The notes under the pieces were generated by a model, which was not told the origin of the DNA, searched no databases, and saw nothing but the letters and a program-made list of their open reading frames with translations. From positions 1-46,527 of the forward strand of contig CAZLZO010000009.1 of assembly GCA_964564025.1 (NCBI GenBank): a stretch of 46,527 nt of DNA, given 5' to 3'. This DNA comes from DRYM01 sp964564025. Lineage in GTDB: Archaea; Thermoproteota; Thermoprotei_A; EX4484-217-1. Positions within the stretch are counted from its first letter, which is position 1. Every line of letters begins with the position of its first letter. The position numbers and the translations under genes were made by a program. Below are positions 33,654 through 41,113 of the stretch, one piece after another.

Positions 33654-34166
33654 ATGGTTGAAAACAAGTACGTTGTTTACGGCTTAGTTTCAGGTGTAAC
33701 ATCAGGTTTGGTTTCCGGGTTAATAGTTTATTTTAGCAAAGAAACTATAATCAATTTAACATATGATTTAATGGTTTTAGAGGGTACTCCTCCTGAAGCT
33801 ATAGAGTCCGTAAAACCCATAATTAACTATGCTATAATGCTTTCTCCAGTACTTTACATTATTCAAATGTTAATAATAGGCGCCATTTTTGGTTCTTTAG
33901 AAGACTATCTAGTTAAGAAGTTTCATTTAAAACCTGTATTCGCAGCTTTAGCTACGGGAGGAATTTACGTAACGTTTCTCATGTTAATTCCCATGGCAAC
34001 ACTAATGATTATTGACCCCAAAATCCCTATGCTAATAGTTAAACACTTAGGATACCATATCGTAGCCTTACCCATAATTGTTTTCGTAGCAGCACTGGTT
34101 TTTCTAAGTTCAACAGATATTCTTGCACCATACATTAGTGAGGAAAGAGTTTTAGAGGAGAAATAG
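33654..34166 (+). CDS. Four-helix membrane protein, unknown function
   Basis: This 170-residue protein has four hydrophobic segments: about 8-26, 60-80, 90-115 and 130-150. A Thr/Ser/Gly-rich first helix (YGLVSGVTSGLVSGLIVYF) suggests close helix packing. The short loop after the second helix, LEDYLVKKFHLK, is charged. I recognise no family or catalytic motif. It starts at ATG 33654, opposite the YhfC-type gene. Confidence 0.6.
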   Translation: MVENKYVVYGLVSGVTSGLVSGLIVYFSKETIINLTYDLMVLEGTPPEAIESVKPIINYAIMLSPVLYIIQMLIIGAIFGSLEDYLVKKFHLKPVFAALATGGIYVTFLMLIPMATLMIIDPKIPMLIVKHLGYHIVALPIIVFVAALVFLSSTDILAPYISEERVLEEK

Positions 34167-34218
34167 TTTAAAGCATACTTCATTACTGCAATATATTTAC
34201 GAAAACCAGGTGTTTGTG

Positions 34219-34812
34219 TTGAGTGAAAAGAGAGTTAAGCTAGCTGGCATAGGAAGATTCCAGGTTATGGCGCTTCTTCAAGCGGCAAGACACTATGTTC
34301 TCCACGGGGACCAAGGTAAAGCTAAAAGTTTCGGACTAAACAGGGCAATATTTTATGCTTGGGCAAAATATCATGGCCCTAAAAAGAGGTTCTTTAATGT
34401 AGCTAAAATAGAGGAGGCAGTTAGGAAGCTAAGGGAAGCAAAGAAGGGTGAAACGAAATGTCCTGAAGGATTTGTTGAAGTTCTTGGAGAATGTGTTGAA
34501 ATAAGTAAGGCGGGATACTTCATGATTGGAGGAGTGGAGCAGAAGCCAACAGATTTTGATAGGGAAGTTATGTGGAGAGTGGCTAAGCTAGTAAACCCTA
34601 AGAGAGCATGGGAAATAGCTGTAGAGTATGTTAAGCAATTTCCGAAGGAAATTCTTGAAAATCCGCAAAGATTCTATAAAATAGTTTATGAGCCGGTAAG
34701 GGATACGTTCATAATCCAAATACTTGAAGGTAAAAGGCCTAAGCCGAAAATTCAAATTGAGAAGAAAAAGATTGAGGGTAAGCGTAAAACTCTACTAGAC
34801 TTTTTCACTTAG
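34219..34812 (+). CDS. Conserved-looking protein with a C-terminal PIP (PCNA-binding) box, unknown function
   Basis: The protein ends KRKTLLDFFT. This closely fits the archaeal PCNA-interaction consensus (QxxLxxFF, commonly KxTLxxFF), and it stands at the extreme C-terminus after a basic, disordered-looking linker, as in DNA polymerase B, ligase and other replication factors. The rest is helical and basic: RVKLAGIGRFQVMALLQAARHYVLHGDQ, RAIFYAWAKYHGPKKRFF and a Cys pair, CPEGFVEVLGEC. I do not recognise a fold. TTG 34219 is preferred because AGGTG lies just upstream; GTG 34210 is the first possible start. A role at the replication fork is inference. Confidence 0.7.
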   Translation: MSEKRVKLAGIGRFQVMALLQAARHYVLHGDQGKAKSFGLNRAIFYAWAKYHGPKKRFFNVAKIEEAVRKLREAKKGETKCPEGFVEVLGECVEISKAGYFMIGGVEQKPTDFDREVMWRVAKLVNPKRAWEIAVEYVKQFPKEILENPQRFYKIVYEPVRDTFIIQILEGKRPKPKIQIEKKKIEGKRKTLLDFFT

Positions 34813-34876
34813 AAAAATTATTGCTAACGAGCATTTCTTTTACATTTAAAATTATTATTCAAAAATTCGATGCTGC

Positions 34877-35108
34877 TTACAGCTTCATTGATTCAATCCC
34901 CTTTAGGTACTTATTTAAACTGGTTCCGCCTTTGCTTCTAAGCTTAACTGCTAAATTGGGGTAATCTGTAGCTACTGCGTCGACACCGTTGCTTATGGTT
35001 TTCTCCAAATTTCTAATATCGTTTATTGTCCATGCTATAACTTTTAAGTTTAGCCTATGTGCAAATGAAACAGCTTTAGCAGAGGGTTCGGGTCTGAATG
35101 TTACTTTT
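34877..35108 (-). pseudogene. C-terminal stump of a glycerophosphodiester phosphodiesterase
   Basis: On this strand the frame reads RPEPSAKAVSFAHRLNLKV then IAWTINDIRNLEKTISN and GVDAVATDYPNLAVKL, the standard end of GDPD TIM-barrel enzymes (AH..gl.v..WTvn and GVD.i.TD.P). It stops at 34877. Upstream the frame is broken at a TAA near 35115 and replaced by the right end of the TnpB element. The N-terminal two thirds, with the metal site, are missing, so it cannot be active. I infer that the mobile element inserted, and a deletion then removed both the GDPD start and the TnpB start. Confidence 0.75.
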
Positions 35109-35109
35109 A

Positions 35110-35230
35110 ATTACATTTGAATATTTTTGATTACTTTCTTCATCCCCTCATTTCCTGTTCTTCCGCTCTGTCAGGTTTCATCCTTCACAGCGGGAGCACT
35201 TAGGAGAGACCCATGCTCCCCCGCATACGC
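35110..35230 (-). ncRNA. Candidate omega-RNA / right end of the TnpB element
   Basis: The 3' end of the tnpB frame and the next 60 bases form the likely guide-RNA scaffold. A strong stem pairs GGGAGCA (35192-35198) with TGCTCCC (35214-35220), extended by GC pairs at 35190-35191 and 35223-35224 with a small bulge. TnpB omega-RNAs overlap the gene's 3' end in this way and run to the right-end boundary. The variable guide would be the GDPD sequence next to about 35108. This follows known TnpB biology; transcription here is not shown. Confidence 0.35.
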
Positions 35231-35755
35231 ATGTATGAATCTTAACCAAATATTCATAGCTCCAACGACATCCCTATCAGCTATCAAACCACATTTCCTG
35301 CATATCGCTAGTCTATGGTTGTAGACCAGTTTAGCTCCACATCTTGGGCATATACTTGAAGTGCCTCTAGGATTAACGAATACTATCGGTATATTGTATT
35401 CTACAGCTTTACTTACTATTGATTCTTGAAGCTTCCTATAAGCGAACGTGGTTAACTTCCAAACAGCTTTACCTTTATTCCTAACCATGTTTTCACGTAA
35501 ATGCATTAGCTCCTCTAAAGCAATAGCGTATCCATGCTTTCCTGCTTCGACGATAACTTCTTTCGCAAACTTCCTACACCAATCAACTACTATGTTCTTA
35601 GCTCTTCTATGTAGAGACCTTATCCTATTGAGTATTCTCCTACCGTGTCTCCACCTCTTAGGGTACTTTCTTTGAAGCTCCTCAGCTCTAGCTCTCTTGT
35701 TTAATGCGTCAATGAATCTCGTCTTATACCTCCTAACACTAGAGCCATCATAGGC
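35171..35755 (-). pseudogene. tnpB: IS200/IS605 TnpB (OrfB), N-terminally truncated
   Basis: The 194 residues are the C-terminal half of a TnpB nuclease. They begin AYDGSSVRRYKTRFIDALNK after a stop at 35756, so no start codon is available. Visible parts are the RuvC-II Glu in IALEELMHLRENM, the zinc finger CPRCGAKLVYNHRLAICRKCG and the RuvC-III Asp in DRDVVGAMNIWLR. The RuvC-I Asp and the N-terminal RNA-binding part are lost; full proteins have about 370-430 residues. No tnpA lies nearby. Inactivity is therefore likely, although the omega-RNA end looks intact. Confidence 0.88.
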
Positions 35756-35758
35756 TTA

Positions 35759-36244
35759 ATGCTTTATTTGTCAGAAAAGCTTTCCTTCATAATTTTACTA
35801 GAGCTTATAATGGCTTTCTTGGGATTAGCACTGCCTTATCAATGGCTTCCTAAAGCTTACATGCTAACAGCTAGGGGAATTGTTATTAAAAGGTTTGTTA
35901 GGAACGTATTCATACCTTACAGGGAAATTGTGAAGCTAAAAATTGTGAAATTCGATGACATAGTTAGATATATTAAGTGTGAGGAATGGGCTTTATCACA
36001 TATTGCCCTATGGTTTCTCAGAATGATTCTCTCTCTTTTCGAAACAAATTCTTCAGAGAAAGTGCATTTATATGTAACTAATATTGGAAAACATCTTTTA
36101 ATAGAGAAGATTAATGGTGAAAAATACATTATAAACCCATGTGGTATGGAAAGATTCAACAAGATACTTACGTACCTTACAGGATTAGTGGTGGAACAGC
36201 TAAAGAATAGTAAAAACAGTTATGTTATTATGAATTCGCAGTAG
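35759..36244 (+). CDS. PH-domain-like membrane protein, possibly N-terminally clipped
   Basis: The protein starts with a hydrophobic segment (FIILLELIMAFLGLAL) and then reads PKAYMLTARGIVIKRFVRNVFIPYREIVKLKIV, typical of bacterial PH-like (bPH) domains, where a strand with a T-x-xGI core and IPY.EI follows. The last part is YIINPCGMERFNKILTYL. ATG 35759 lies 4 bases beyond the truncated TnpB, so the natural N-terminus may have been cut by that rearrangement. Its end overlaps the V4R gene by 25 bases tail to tail. Confidence 0.6.
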   Translation: MLYLSEKLSFIILLELIMAFLGLALPYQWLPKAYMLTARGIVIKRFVRNVFIPYREIVKLKIVKFDDIVRYIKCEEWALSHIALWFLRMILSLFETNSSEKVHLYVTNIGKHLLIEKINGEKYIINPCGMERFNKILTYLTGLVVEQLKNSKNSYVIMNSQ

Positions 36245-37002
36245 GGGTCTCCTTTAGCAATACATTTTACTTCAACAGCACTAACTCTTCTTCCAAAATA
36301 TCGTGATCCGAAGCCTGCCAGTATTCCTCTTAGCCAGTGGCTAAATGGCTTATTTAAATTCTTTGTTTTAGCAAGTGAGCATTCAATGTTGTTCCAAACT
36401 TTAACTATTATTCTTTCATAATCTATATCTGTACTGACGTTTTCAGCTATACCTGATGCGAAAAGTACTGCTCCGAAAAGCGTCCATATGTCGCATTCTT
36501 TACCGCACATTTCACGGCATGCGTCGTAAACGCTGTTCCCTATAATGTATCCTTCATGGAAAAGGAATGCTTCACCACCTGTTCCAAATCTTTCCCTCAT
36601 GTTTACTAGCCAAGCTTTAAGTGTTGTTTCTCTAAAAATAACTGCTCTTTCATTGAGAAATATCAGTGGAAAATGAAATGAATCAACAGTTACTCCTGAA
36701 AACACAGGCTCAGCTATATCAATTTTTATTCCACTAACTCTTTTTTCTAAAGCATTTTTTGCTTCAAAAGGTGTCATTTTAGACTTTGTAAAGTCTAGGA
36801 AAAGCATAAATGAGCCTTTAGTTCCCTTACTTACCGGTTCAGGAACGGCCATATGTACGAGGATTAAATTAAGTTCCGAAAGAACCTTAAATACTTCAGC
36901 TACAGCATTAAGTCCACGGCTTGTTTCTATTAGGAATCCGTAAATTCCTTCTCCAACTATTATTCTATCTAAGTTTAAGGGCTTCCTATCTTCGTGCTGC
37001 AC
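36220..37002 (-). CDS. V4R-domain protein with an ACT-like N-terminal domain
   Basis: The C-terminal half is a V4R (4-vinyl reductase) domain: RFGTGGEAFLFHEGYIIGNSVYD near residue 140, HWLRGILAGFGSRYFGRRVSAVEVKCIAKGDPYCEFIIT at the end. The V4R domain is thought to bind small hydrophobic ligands, and the Cys in ECKCIAKGDPYC-type ends may bind metal. The N-terminal 110 residues (YGFLIETSRGLNAVAEVFKVLSEL) look like a ligand-sensing ACT-like domain. The upstream helical protein gene overlaps by 17 bases. A second V4R protein is encoded divergently at 37634. A sensor or regulator role is likely. Confidence 0.82.
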   Translation of the reverse strand: MQHEDRKPLNLDRIIVGEGIYGFLIETSRGLNAVAEVFKVLSELNLILVHMAVPEPVSKGTKGSFMLFLDFTKSKMTPFEAKNALEKRVSGIKIDIAEPVFSGVTVDSFHFPLIFLNERAVIFRETTLKAWLVNMRERFGTGGEAFLFHEGYIIGNSVYDACREMCGKECDIWTLFGAVLFASGIAENVSTDIDYERIIVKVWNNIECSLAKTKNLNKPFSHWLRGILAGFGSRYFGRRVSAVEVKCIAKGDPYCEFIIT

Positions 37003-37513
37003 TTTTCAGTTCCTCCATTAAGTATTTTTCTAAAACACTGTAGTATACACCGTAGCTTTCAGCTAGAACCATTAGGATTTTAGATGCTGGTGGCTGAGCT
37101 ATTTTGGCTAGTGAAAGAAATGTTCCCTTCATTGTGTCAGCAAGCCTCCTAGCTGTTTTAACCAACTCGTTTACATCGTTTTCGGATAGTTTTTCGCCTC
37201 TTAAAATTTTCCTAAATAAATCCCTAGCTTTAACTAGATCCTCTATAGTGCTTGCTCCTAAAGCCTTTTTACACTCTTCAGAATAGGGGTTAATTGTTTC
37301 CTCTAGTTTAAAGAGAGCCTTTAGTATTTCAGCTATTTTCTTATGCTCATAAGCAACAGCTAGTGTAATTATTTTTAGAACCGGATTATTTATTTTCTGA
37401 GCAAACTTAAGTTCAGCATCATATGATTTAACTTTTAAACTGTAGAAGCATTTAATCCATAAATCAACGCTATGCCCTTTTTCGAAGTATTGATGCTCCC
37501 TACAAGTAACCAT
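36986..37513 (-). CDS. Helical protein coupled to the V4R gene, unknown function
   Basis: The 175-residue protein is almost wholly alpha-helical, with segments such as AELKFAQKINNPVLKIITLAVAYEHKKIAEILKALFK and STIEDLVKARDLFRKILRGEKLSENDVNELVKTARRLADTMK. A Cys near the start (CREHQYFEKGHSV) and His residues could bind a metal, but no motif is certain. The stop overlaps the V4R start by 17 bases, so the proteins are probably made together. I do not recognise a family. Confidence 0.65.
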   Translation of the reverse strand: MVTCREHQYFEKGHSVDLWIKCFYSLKVKSYDAELKFAQKINNPVLKIITLAVAYEHKKIAEILKALFKLEETINPYSEECKKALGASTIEDLVKARDLFRKILRGEKLSENDVNELVKTARRLADTMKGTFLSLAKIAQPPASKILMVLAESYGVYYSVLEKYLMEELKSAARR

Positions 37514-37584
37514 AATTGATTCACCAAAACACTTTTGTTAAGCAATTATTTTGACTCGTTTCCTAATTTCTAGTGTAAGGATTT

Positions 37585-37602
37585 AAATATTTTAACTTGA
37601 TA
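37585..37602 (+). promoter_or_regulatory. AT-rich box before the second V4R gene
   Basis: TTTAAATATTTTAACTTG near 37583-37600 lies about 35-45 bases upstream of the start at 37634 and could serve as box A. It also borders the divergent promoter of the helical protein gene at 37513. Confidence 0.3.
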
Positions 37603-37633
37603 ATGAATATTGGTAAGTTAATATAGAATTGCC

Positions 37634-38452
37634 TTGGTGGCTATTGTGAATTCTTCTAAACTTTATCCTAAAGACATTCCTGGAACTGTTTTCACAAAAA
37701 ACCCTCACATAGTGGAAATTGCTTTGGAATCTAACTTTCCAAGCTCCTCTGAAGCTTTAAGGTTTATTTCAAACATGTTAGTGAAAGCTAACATGCAAGT
37801 AATAACGTTTAACATTACATGTACAGACAATAGACAGTATATTGTTTTCTTCATAGATTATTCGAAAGCAAAGTATTCAGTAAAGGTTTTAATTAGGGAG
37901 CTTAAAGTAAACTCTCACATTTTAAATGTTAAATACAGAGTTAAGGTGGTTAAGGAGAAAATTATTGACACATTTGCAACACCAACTTTTGGTCAGGGAA
38001 AGTATAAAGCACTTGTTCTAGGAGTTAACGAAATGAGTAGCGTTTTTGAAAAGGTAAAGGAAGTTTATGGCACTGGAGGAGAAGCTCTCCTATACCATAT
38101 AGGATATGCTTTAGGGGAAATTGCTGGTGAAAAATATGCTCCTGAAAAAATTACTGAAGACTTTATAAGAGAAGATTTATTGGCATTTCAAGCATATGGA
38201 TGGGGTGTTTTGGAAATAGTGAAAATAGATCTTGAAGAACCCGAAGTAATCATTAGACTCTACGATCTTTTTGAAAGCGCTCATGTAAGGGGTAGGAAGG
38301 ATAAACCTCACTGCCACTTTGTAAGAGGCTTCTTAGCAGGATTGTTAACAGTGTTTTTAAACACTAAAATGATTGTAGTGGAGTTAAAATGTATTGCTAA
38401 AGGTGATCCTTACTGTGAATTCGTAGCAAAACCCTTAGCAACATTATCCTAA
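37634..38452 (+). CDS. V4R-domain protein, divergent partner
   Basis: The layout matches the protein at 36220-37002. An N-terminal sensing-like domain (IVEIALESNFPSSSEALRFISNMLVKANMQVITFN, then QYIVFFIDYSKAKYSVKVLIREL) is followed by a V4R domain (KVKEVYGTGGEALLYHIGYALGEIAG and FVRGFLAGLLTVFLNTKMIVVELKCIAKGDPYCEFVAKP). The shared end phrase, KCIAKGDPYCEF, shows that the two arose by duplication or serve one pathway. The start is taken at 37634; upstream is a TATA-like AAATATTTTAACTTG near 37585-37600. Confidence 0.82.
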   Translation: MVAIVNSSKLYPKDIPGTVFTKNPHIVEIALESNFPSSSEALRFISNMLVKANMQVITFNITCTDNRQYIVFFIDYSKAKYSVKVLIRELKVNSHILNVKYRVKVVKEKIIDTFATPTFGQGKYKALVLGVNEMSSVFEKVKEVYGTGGEALLYHIGYALGEIAGEKYAPEKITEDFIREDLLAFQAYGWGVLEIVKIDLEEPEVIIRLYDLFESAHVRGRKDKPHCHFVRGFLAGLLTVFLNTKMIVVELKCIAKGDPYCEFVAKPLATLS

Positions 38453-38511
38453 AACGCTTCTTCTAATGCCACCGTTTTCTATGTCAAATAAAAAAGTGAT
38501 GAGCTTTTTAG

Positions 38512-38739
38512 CTAAGCTACAGCTAACACAGTTACTGTTCTTATAACGCCCTTTAAACCTTGAATTTCCTTAACAACTTTGCCTCTGAGTTCTTTAAGGT
38601 CTTTAACTTCAACCTTAGCTATAACATGGAAGCCTCATGTAACAACGTGGGCTTCAGCAACACCAATAACTTTTCTAACGCCTTCAAGAACGTCGAATGC
38701 CTTACCAGCTTCAGTTAAAATAAGAACGTAAGCAATCAT
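38512..38739 (-). pseudogene. Lrp/AsnC-type RAM-domain protein with an in-frame TGA
   Basis: The frame from ATG 38739 reads MIAYVLILTEAGKAFDVLEG, VRKVIGVAEAHVVT, then TGA at 38637-38635, then GFHVIAKVEVKDLKELRGK and VVKEIQGLKGVIRTVTVLAVA. This is the stand-alone ligand-binding (RAM) domain found in archaeal Lrp-like proteins of about 75 residues. Relatives have Gly at the stop position (VVTG.fDVIAKVE), so GGA to TGA is the simplest change. A TATA-like ATTTAAATAATT lies near 38778-38790 on this strand and an AGGTG ribosome site precedes the start. As written the protein is broken after 34 residues. Confidence 0.78.
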
Positions 38740-38986
38740 GTTCTCTACACCTATTTTCAAGAGGAGCTAGAAATGGGAATTATTTAAATGTTCAACAAGC
38801 TTTTAGCTTGCATATTTCCTTAATTCACAATGTTATTAAGTAGCTAAGTTGTTTTATTCAATATTACACTATGTACTTGATTATTTACAATGCTGTATTA
38901 AAGTCTACATGTGTTTTAGTAATTATTTATTTGTACTCTAGAAAAATAAACGTTATAACTACCTAGGGATGTAGTGGTTAAAGGAG
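38740..38986. promoter_or_regulatory. AT-rich gap with promoters for the RAM protein and the acyl-CoA synthetase
   Basis: I see no gene. On the minus strand a box A-like ATTTAAATAATT lies near 38778-38790. On the plus strand, GAAAAATAAACGTTATAAC near 38941-38958 could direct transcription of the synthetase, whose GGAGATG start region begins at 38982. Confidence 0.4.
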
Positions 38987-41101
38987 ATGAGTGCGGTGGT
39001 TAGCGACCTGTTTAGTCCGAAGAGCTTAGCTATTATCGGTGCTTCAAGAAACCCTGCTAAAGTAGGTCACACTGTTCTTAGAAATATTGTTGAAAGCGGC
39101 TATAAGGGTAGAGTTTACCCTGTAAACCCTAAAGCCAATGAAATTCTTGGTTTAAAATGCTACAAGTCCGTACTTGACATATCCGATGATGTTGATTTAG
39201 CCGTAATAACTGTTCCGGCACAAATAGTTTTAGATGTTGCTAAGGAATGTGGTGAGAAAGGTGTTAAATACTTAGTAGTAATATCGGCTGGTTTCAAGGA
39301 AATAGGGGGTGAAGGTGTAGAAAGGGAAAAGGAGTTAATCAATATCGGTAGAAAGTATGGTATGAGAATTTTGGGACCAAACTGCCTTGGATTCATAGAC
39401 ATGTTTACTCCTTTAAATGCAACTTTCGCAGCTGTAACACCTAAGAAGGGGAGAATTGCGTTCATTTCCCAAAGCGGAGCTTTAATAACAGCTATTCTGG
39501 ATTGGTCCATTAAGAGGGGTCTTGGATTTTCTAAAATAGTTAGCTTAGGAAATAAAGCCGACTTAGATGAGGTAGATTTCATTCAAGCAATAGGTCAGGA
39601 TAGAAACACTAAGGTAATTCTACTTTACGTTGAATCCATCGAGAAAGGTAGGAGGTTTATAGAGGTAGCTAGGCAAGTATCGAAAGTAAAGCCAATAGTG
39701 GTGATAAAGGGCGGCATAACGGAAGCTGGAGTTAAAGCAGCAATGAGCCATACAGGCGCCATGGCTGGTAGCTTCACATCATACAGAGTTGCTTTTAAGA
39801 AATCAGGTGTTTTAGTTGCTAACACTTTAAGTGAACTATTCGACTACGCTATGGCGTTTAGTAGTCAGCCAACACCGGCTGGTAATAAAATTGCTATAAT
39901 AACTAATGCTGGAGGTCCTGGAATACTAACTACTGATTTAAGCGTAAAATATGGGTTAAGCTTAGCTAGCTTCAGCATGGACACTATAAGTAAGTTGAGA
40001 TCTAAACTTCCCCCAGCTGCTGCCATATATAATCCAGTTGATGTTTTAGGTGATGCTAGAGCCGATAGGTATGAGTTTGCAATAGACACTGTGTTAAGCG
40101 ATGAAAACGTTGATGGATTAATAGTTATACTGACTCCTCAAGCAATGACGGAGCCTGTTGAAACAGCTAAAGCCATAGTGAAAATACATCGTAAATACCC
40201 TGATAAGCCAGTTGTTGCAGCATTTATTGGCGGTGATATTGTACAGGAAGCTGTGAAAATACTTATTGAACACGGTATTCCATGTTTCGACCTACCTGAG
40301 AGAGCGGTAGTTGCTATGAGTGGGCTATGTACGTATAGAGAATTTCTTGAATTCTTTGAGAAAATTGTTGAGAAACAAGTTAGGTTTTACGATGTTGATT
40401 TTGAAAGAGCTAGGAGAATAATAGATAAAGTAAGGAGTGAAGGTAGAAAAGTACTACTTGAAGTTGAAGCTAAAGAGTTTGTTAGAGCCTATGGAATACC
40501 GGTCCCCATTACTGTTCTAGTGAAAACAGAGGATGAAGCTGTTGAAGCTGCAAATAAAATGGGCTACCCTGTAGTGTTGAAAGTGGCTTCACCTCAAATA
40601 CTTCATAAAACCGATATTGGAGGTGTTGTTTTAAACATAAACTCTGACGATGAAGTTAGGGAGGCTTTCAGAACAATACTAAGTAGGGTTCGCAGGTTTG
40701 CGCATAGAGCAACACTTTACGGCATTACTGTTCAGAAAATGGTTCCTAAAGGTAGAGAGGTTATTGTTGGAATAACTAAGGACCCAACCTTCGGCCACTT
40801 AATAATGTTTGGTTCTGGAGGAATTTACGCAAACATACTTAAGGATGTATCTTTTAGGTTAACACCGATAACGCCGGATGAAGCTAAGGATATGGTTAGG
40901 GAAACTAAAGCATACGCTATGCTTAAAGGTGTTAGAGGTGAGCCTCCCGCTGACGTAGCTTCCGTAGTTAACGTGTTATTAAGGTTAAACCAGCTTGTTC
41001 AAGACATACCTGAGATAGTGGAAATGGATATTAATCCTCTATTCGTATATGAGGAGGGAGAAGGCTGCATAGCCTTAGATGTTAAGGTAGTAATTTCTTA
41101 A
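38987..41101 (+). CDS. ADP-forming acyl-CoA (acetate-CoA) synthetase, fused alpha and beta subunits
   Basis: The enzyme makes ATP from acyl-CoA, ADP and phosphate, a classic archaeal energy-saving step. The alpha part spans residues 1 to about 460: the CoA-binding Rossmann fold (IIGASRNPAKVGHTVLRNI), then FISQSGALITAILDWSIKRGLGFSKIVSLGNKADLDEVDF and the phospho-His loop AAMSHTGAMAG, with His 255 as the phosphorylated residue. The ATP-grasp beta part begins at about residue 480, with GYPVVLKVASPQILHKTDIGGVVLNI and its second His. Fused forms of about 700 residues are known in several archaea. Substrate may be acetate, branched or aryl acids. The DRTGG gene follows by 12 bases and is probably in the operon. 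Confidence 0.93.
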   Translation: MSAVVSDLFSPKSLAIIGASRNPAKVGHTVLRNIVESGYKGRVYPVNPKANEILGLKCYKSVLDISDDVDLAVITVPAQIVLDVAKECGEKGVKYLVVISAGFKEIGGEGVEREKELINIGRKYGMRILGPNCLGFIDMFTPLNATFAAVTPKKGRIAFISQSGALITAILDWSIKRGLGFSKIVSLGNKADLDEVDFIQAIGQDRNTKVILLYVESIEKGRRFIEVARQVSKVKPIVVIKGGITEAGVKAAMSHTGAMAGSFTSYRVAFKKSGVLVANTLSELFDYAMAFSSQPTPAGNKIAIITNAGGPGILTTDLSVKYGLSLASFSMDTISKLRSKLPPAAAIYNPVDVLGDARADRYEFAIDTVLSDENVDGLIVILTPQAMTEPVETAKAIVKIHRKYPDKPVVAAFIGGDIVQEAVKILIEHGIPCFDLPERAVVAMSGLCTYREFLEFFEKIVEKQVRFYDVDFERARRIIDKVRSEGRKVLLEVEAKEFVRAYGIPVPITVLVKTEDEAVEAANKMGYPVVLKVASPQILHKTDIGGVVLNINSDDEVREAFRTILSRVRRFAHRATLYGITVQKMVPKGREVIVGITKDPTFGHLIMFGSGGIYANILKDVSFRLTPITPDEAKDMVRETKAYAMLKGVRGEPPADVASVVNVLLRLNQLVQDIPEIVEMDINPLFVYEEGEGCIALDVKVVIS

Positions 41102-41113
41102 GGTGAAAAGTAA

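Noticed and set aside
34813..34876. Possible terminator or RNA after the PIP-box gene
   Set aside because: It is AT-rich with no stable stem or clear T-run after a stem.
39160..39582. Reverse-strand frame inside the acyl-CoA synthetase
   Set aside because: It is a proline and serine-rich shadow of a well-conserved gene.
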